A program made the translations under genes and the position numbers. From assembly GCA_037893245.1 (NCBI GenBank), contig JBAIAA010000865.1, positions 1,659,928-1,723,927 of the forward strand: DNA of 64,000 nucleotides, read 5' to 3'. Origin of the DNA: Crossaster papposus. Taxonomy: Eukaryota; Echinodermata; Asteroidea; Velatida; Solasteridae. Positions within the stretch are counted from its first letter, which is position 1, and every line of letters starts with the position of its first letter. This document shows positions 62,355 through 64,000 of the stretch, piece by piece. The notes beneath the pieces are model-generated. The model did no database searches. It was not told the origin of the DNA and worked only from the letters and a program-made list of their open reading frames with translations.

Positions 62355-64000
62355 GTATATCCACGTGTCTCACTCAGCCTGCTCAGAAGGAACAGCAGAG
62401 GTAGAAGACAGAGATAGAGTATATCTACGTGTCTGATCTACACCTCACTCAGCCTTCTCAGAAGGAACAGCAGAGGTAGAAGACAGAGACAGAGTATATC
62501 CACGTGTCTCACTCAGCCTGCTCAGAAGGAACAGCATAGGTAGAAGACAGAGATAGATTATATCCACGTGTCTGATCTACACCACACTCAGCCTACTCAG
62601 AAGGAACATCAGAGGTGGAAGACAGAGATAGAGTATATCCACGTGTCTCACTCAGCCTACTCAGAAGGACCAGCAGAGTTTGAAGACAGAGATAGATTAT
62701 ATCCACGTGTCTGATCTACACCTCACTCAGCCTGCTCAGAAGGAACAGCAGAGGTAGAAGACAGAGATAGAATATATCCACGTGTCTCACTGAGCCTGCT
62801 CAGAAGGAACAGCAGAGGTAGAAGACAGAGATAGAGTATATCCACATGTCTCACTCATCCTGCTCAGAAGGAACAGCAGAGGTAGAAGAAAGAGATAGAG
62901 TATATACACGTGTCTGATCTACACCTCCCTCAGCCTGCTCAGAAGGAACAGCAGAGGTTGAAGACAGAGATAGAGTATATCCACGTGTCTCACTCAGCCT
63001 GCTCAGAAGGAACAGCATAGATGGAAGACAGATCATAGAGTATATCCACGTGTCTCACTCAGCCTGCTCAGATGGAACAGCAGAGGTAGAAGACAGAGAT
63101 AGAGTATATACACGTGTCTCACTCAGCCTGCTCAGAAGGAACAGCATAGATGGAAGACAGATCATAGAGTATATCCACGTGTCTCACTCAGCCTGCTCAG
63201 ATGGAACAGCAGAGGTAGAAGACAGAGATAGAGTATATCCACGTGTCTAATCTACACCCCACTCAGCCTGCTCAGAAGAAACAGCAGAGGTAAAAGACAG
63301 AGATAGAGTATATCCACGTGTCTCACTCAGCCTGCTCAGAAGGAACAGCAGAGGTAGAATACAGAGATAGAGTATATACACGTGTCTGATCTACACCTCA
63401 CTCAGCCTGCTCAGAAGGAACAGCAGAGGTTGAAGACAGAGATAGAGTATATCCACGTGTCTCACTCAGCCTGCTCAGATGGAACAGCATAGGTAGAAGA
63501 CAGAGATAGAGTATATCCACGTGTCTCACTCAGCCTGCTCAGAAGGAACAGCAGAGGTACAAAACAGAGATAGAGTATATCCACGTGTCTGATCTAAACC
63601 TCACTCAGCCTGCTCAGAAGGAACAGCAGAGGTAGAAGACAGAGATAGAGTATATCCACGTGTCTCACTCAGCCTGCTCAGGAGGAACAGCAGAGGTAGA
63701 AGACAGAGATAGAGTATATCCACGTGTCTCACTCAGCCTGCTCAGAAGGAACAGCAGAGGTAGAAGACAGAGATAGAGTATATACACGTGTCTGATCTAC
63801 ACCTCACTCAGCCTGCTCAGAAGGAACAGCAGATGTTGAAGACAGAGATAGAGTATATCCACGTGTCTCACTCAGCCTGCTCAGAAGGAACAGCATAGAT
63901 GGAAGACAGATCATAGAGTATATCCACGTGTCTCACTCAGCCTGCTCAGATGGAACAGCAGAGGTAGACGACAGAGATAGAGTGTATCCACGTGTCTCAC
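62355..64000 (+). repeat. Irregular stretch and truncated HOR at the right edge
   Basis: 62355-62850 resembles the irregular run at 54.78-55.17 kb: plain S and L units, a CCTACTC pair, CCACATG. From about 62850 to the end the units match copy B (57.80-58.95 kb) at offset 5050, including the paired GATCATAG 65-bp units and CAGGAGG. The window ends in this run, so the array continues beyond it. Confidence 0.85.

Larger units (their letters stand above)
1..64000 (+). repeat. Satellite array of 64/75-bp units filling the whole window
   Basis: Every line of the window reads as head-to-tail copies of one unit that begins GTATATCCACGTGTCT and ends AGAAGACAGAGATAGA. Two lengths dominate, 64 bp (S) and 75 bp (L); rarer 63-, 65- and 76-bp forms occur. 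All copies run in the same direction; I saw no inverted unit, no transposon insertion, no simple-sequence run and no unique DNA. Units differ by a few substitutions that recur in linked sets, so they fall into subfamilies arranged in higher-order blocks. About 930 units is an estimate from the mean unit length, not a count. The family is not one I recognise. Tandem satellites of this size normally lie in centromeric, pericentromeric, subtelomeric or other heterochromatic DNA; which applies here cannot be told from the window. Confidence 0.98.

Noticed and set aside
1-64000. CRISPR array (regular short repeats)
   Set aside because: There are no unique spacers: the whole 64-75 bp unit is conserved, and no cas genes are present.
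1-64000. Tandem-repeat coding exon such as a mucin or silk gene
   Set aside because: The main unit length, 64 bp, is not divisible by 3 and all six frames meet stops within about 100 codons.
1-64000. Human alpha satellite, beta satellite, telomere or rDNA repeat
   Set aside because: Unit length and sequence do not fit 171-bp alpha or 68-bp beta satellite, there is no TTAGGG-type run and no rRNA-like sequence. The consensus has no CENP-B-box-like motif.
1-64000. RNA polymerase III or tRNA-derived repeat
   Set aside because: I saw no A-box/B-box pair, poly-T terminator or tRNA fold in the S or L unit.

Overview
The whole 64 kb window is one uninterrupted array of a satellite (large minisatellite) repeat. 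I find no gene, RNA gene, transposon, CRISPR array or unique-sequence island in it. Every stretch I read is a copy of a short unit, always in the same orientation, in two main length classes. The short unit (S) is 64 bp. The long unit (L) is 75 bp and equals S plus an 11-bp block (GATCTACACCT, with variants) just after the conserved CCACGTGTCT. A 65-bp form of S (one extra base near its end, in GATAATAG, GATACTAG or GATCATAG) also recurs. Dividing the window length by the mean unit length of a typical block gives about 930 units. GC content of the canonical S unit is about 48%.

This is eukaryotic satellite DNA of the kind found at centromeres, pericentromeres, subtelomeres or other heterochromatic blocks. 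I do not recognise the family: it is not human alpha or beta satellite, telomere repeat or rDNA, and there is no CENP-B-box-like motif in the consensus. Species and chromosomal position cannot be decided from the sequence. The many 60-105-codon open frames are by-products of the repeat: 64 is not a multiple of 3, so frame is lost at nearly every S unit, and many of the reverse-strand frames only open at GTG.

The information lies in the order of unit variants. Diagnostic substitutions (for example tails ending AGAGCTAG, cores CATAAGG with AGGGG, GCACATAATG, GCAATTAGTG, TACAAAAC, CCACATG with CATCC) define about 15 unit types, and blocks of 6-37 units recur as higher-order repeats (HORs). Layout: 0.3-1.8 kb, a three-copy block (674/417 bp); 1.2-5.3 kb, a 4 kb segment repeated almost unchanged at 14.8-18.8 kb; 3.7-8.7 kb, a 2557-bp HOR (1519+1038); 10.3-12.4 kb, a 1081-bp tandem duplication; 12.2-14.9 kb, repeated at 21.9-24.6 kb; 20.6-22.5 kb, a 951-bp tandem duplication; 23.5-42 kb, a family of related blocks with spacings of 1637, 2204, 6277, 8341, 1177 and 1101 bp; 43.1-48.0 kb, a 2533-bp HOR; 48-51.6 kb, mosaic; 51.6-54.6 kb, a 1165-bp HOR; 55.2-64 kb, an 18-unit 1230-bp HOR with 1638- and 1498-bp expanded forms.

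Nothing suggests genes working together. The features most worth attention are the layered HOR structure, near-identical copies 10-51 kb apart, chimeric units that mark exchange points, and the near-universal palindrome CACGTG in each unit. Block edges were found by eye and may be off by up to one unit unless stated; unit counts for the 1230, 1177, 1081 and 951 bp blocks were checked by walking the units.
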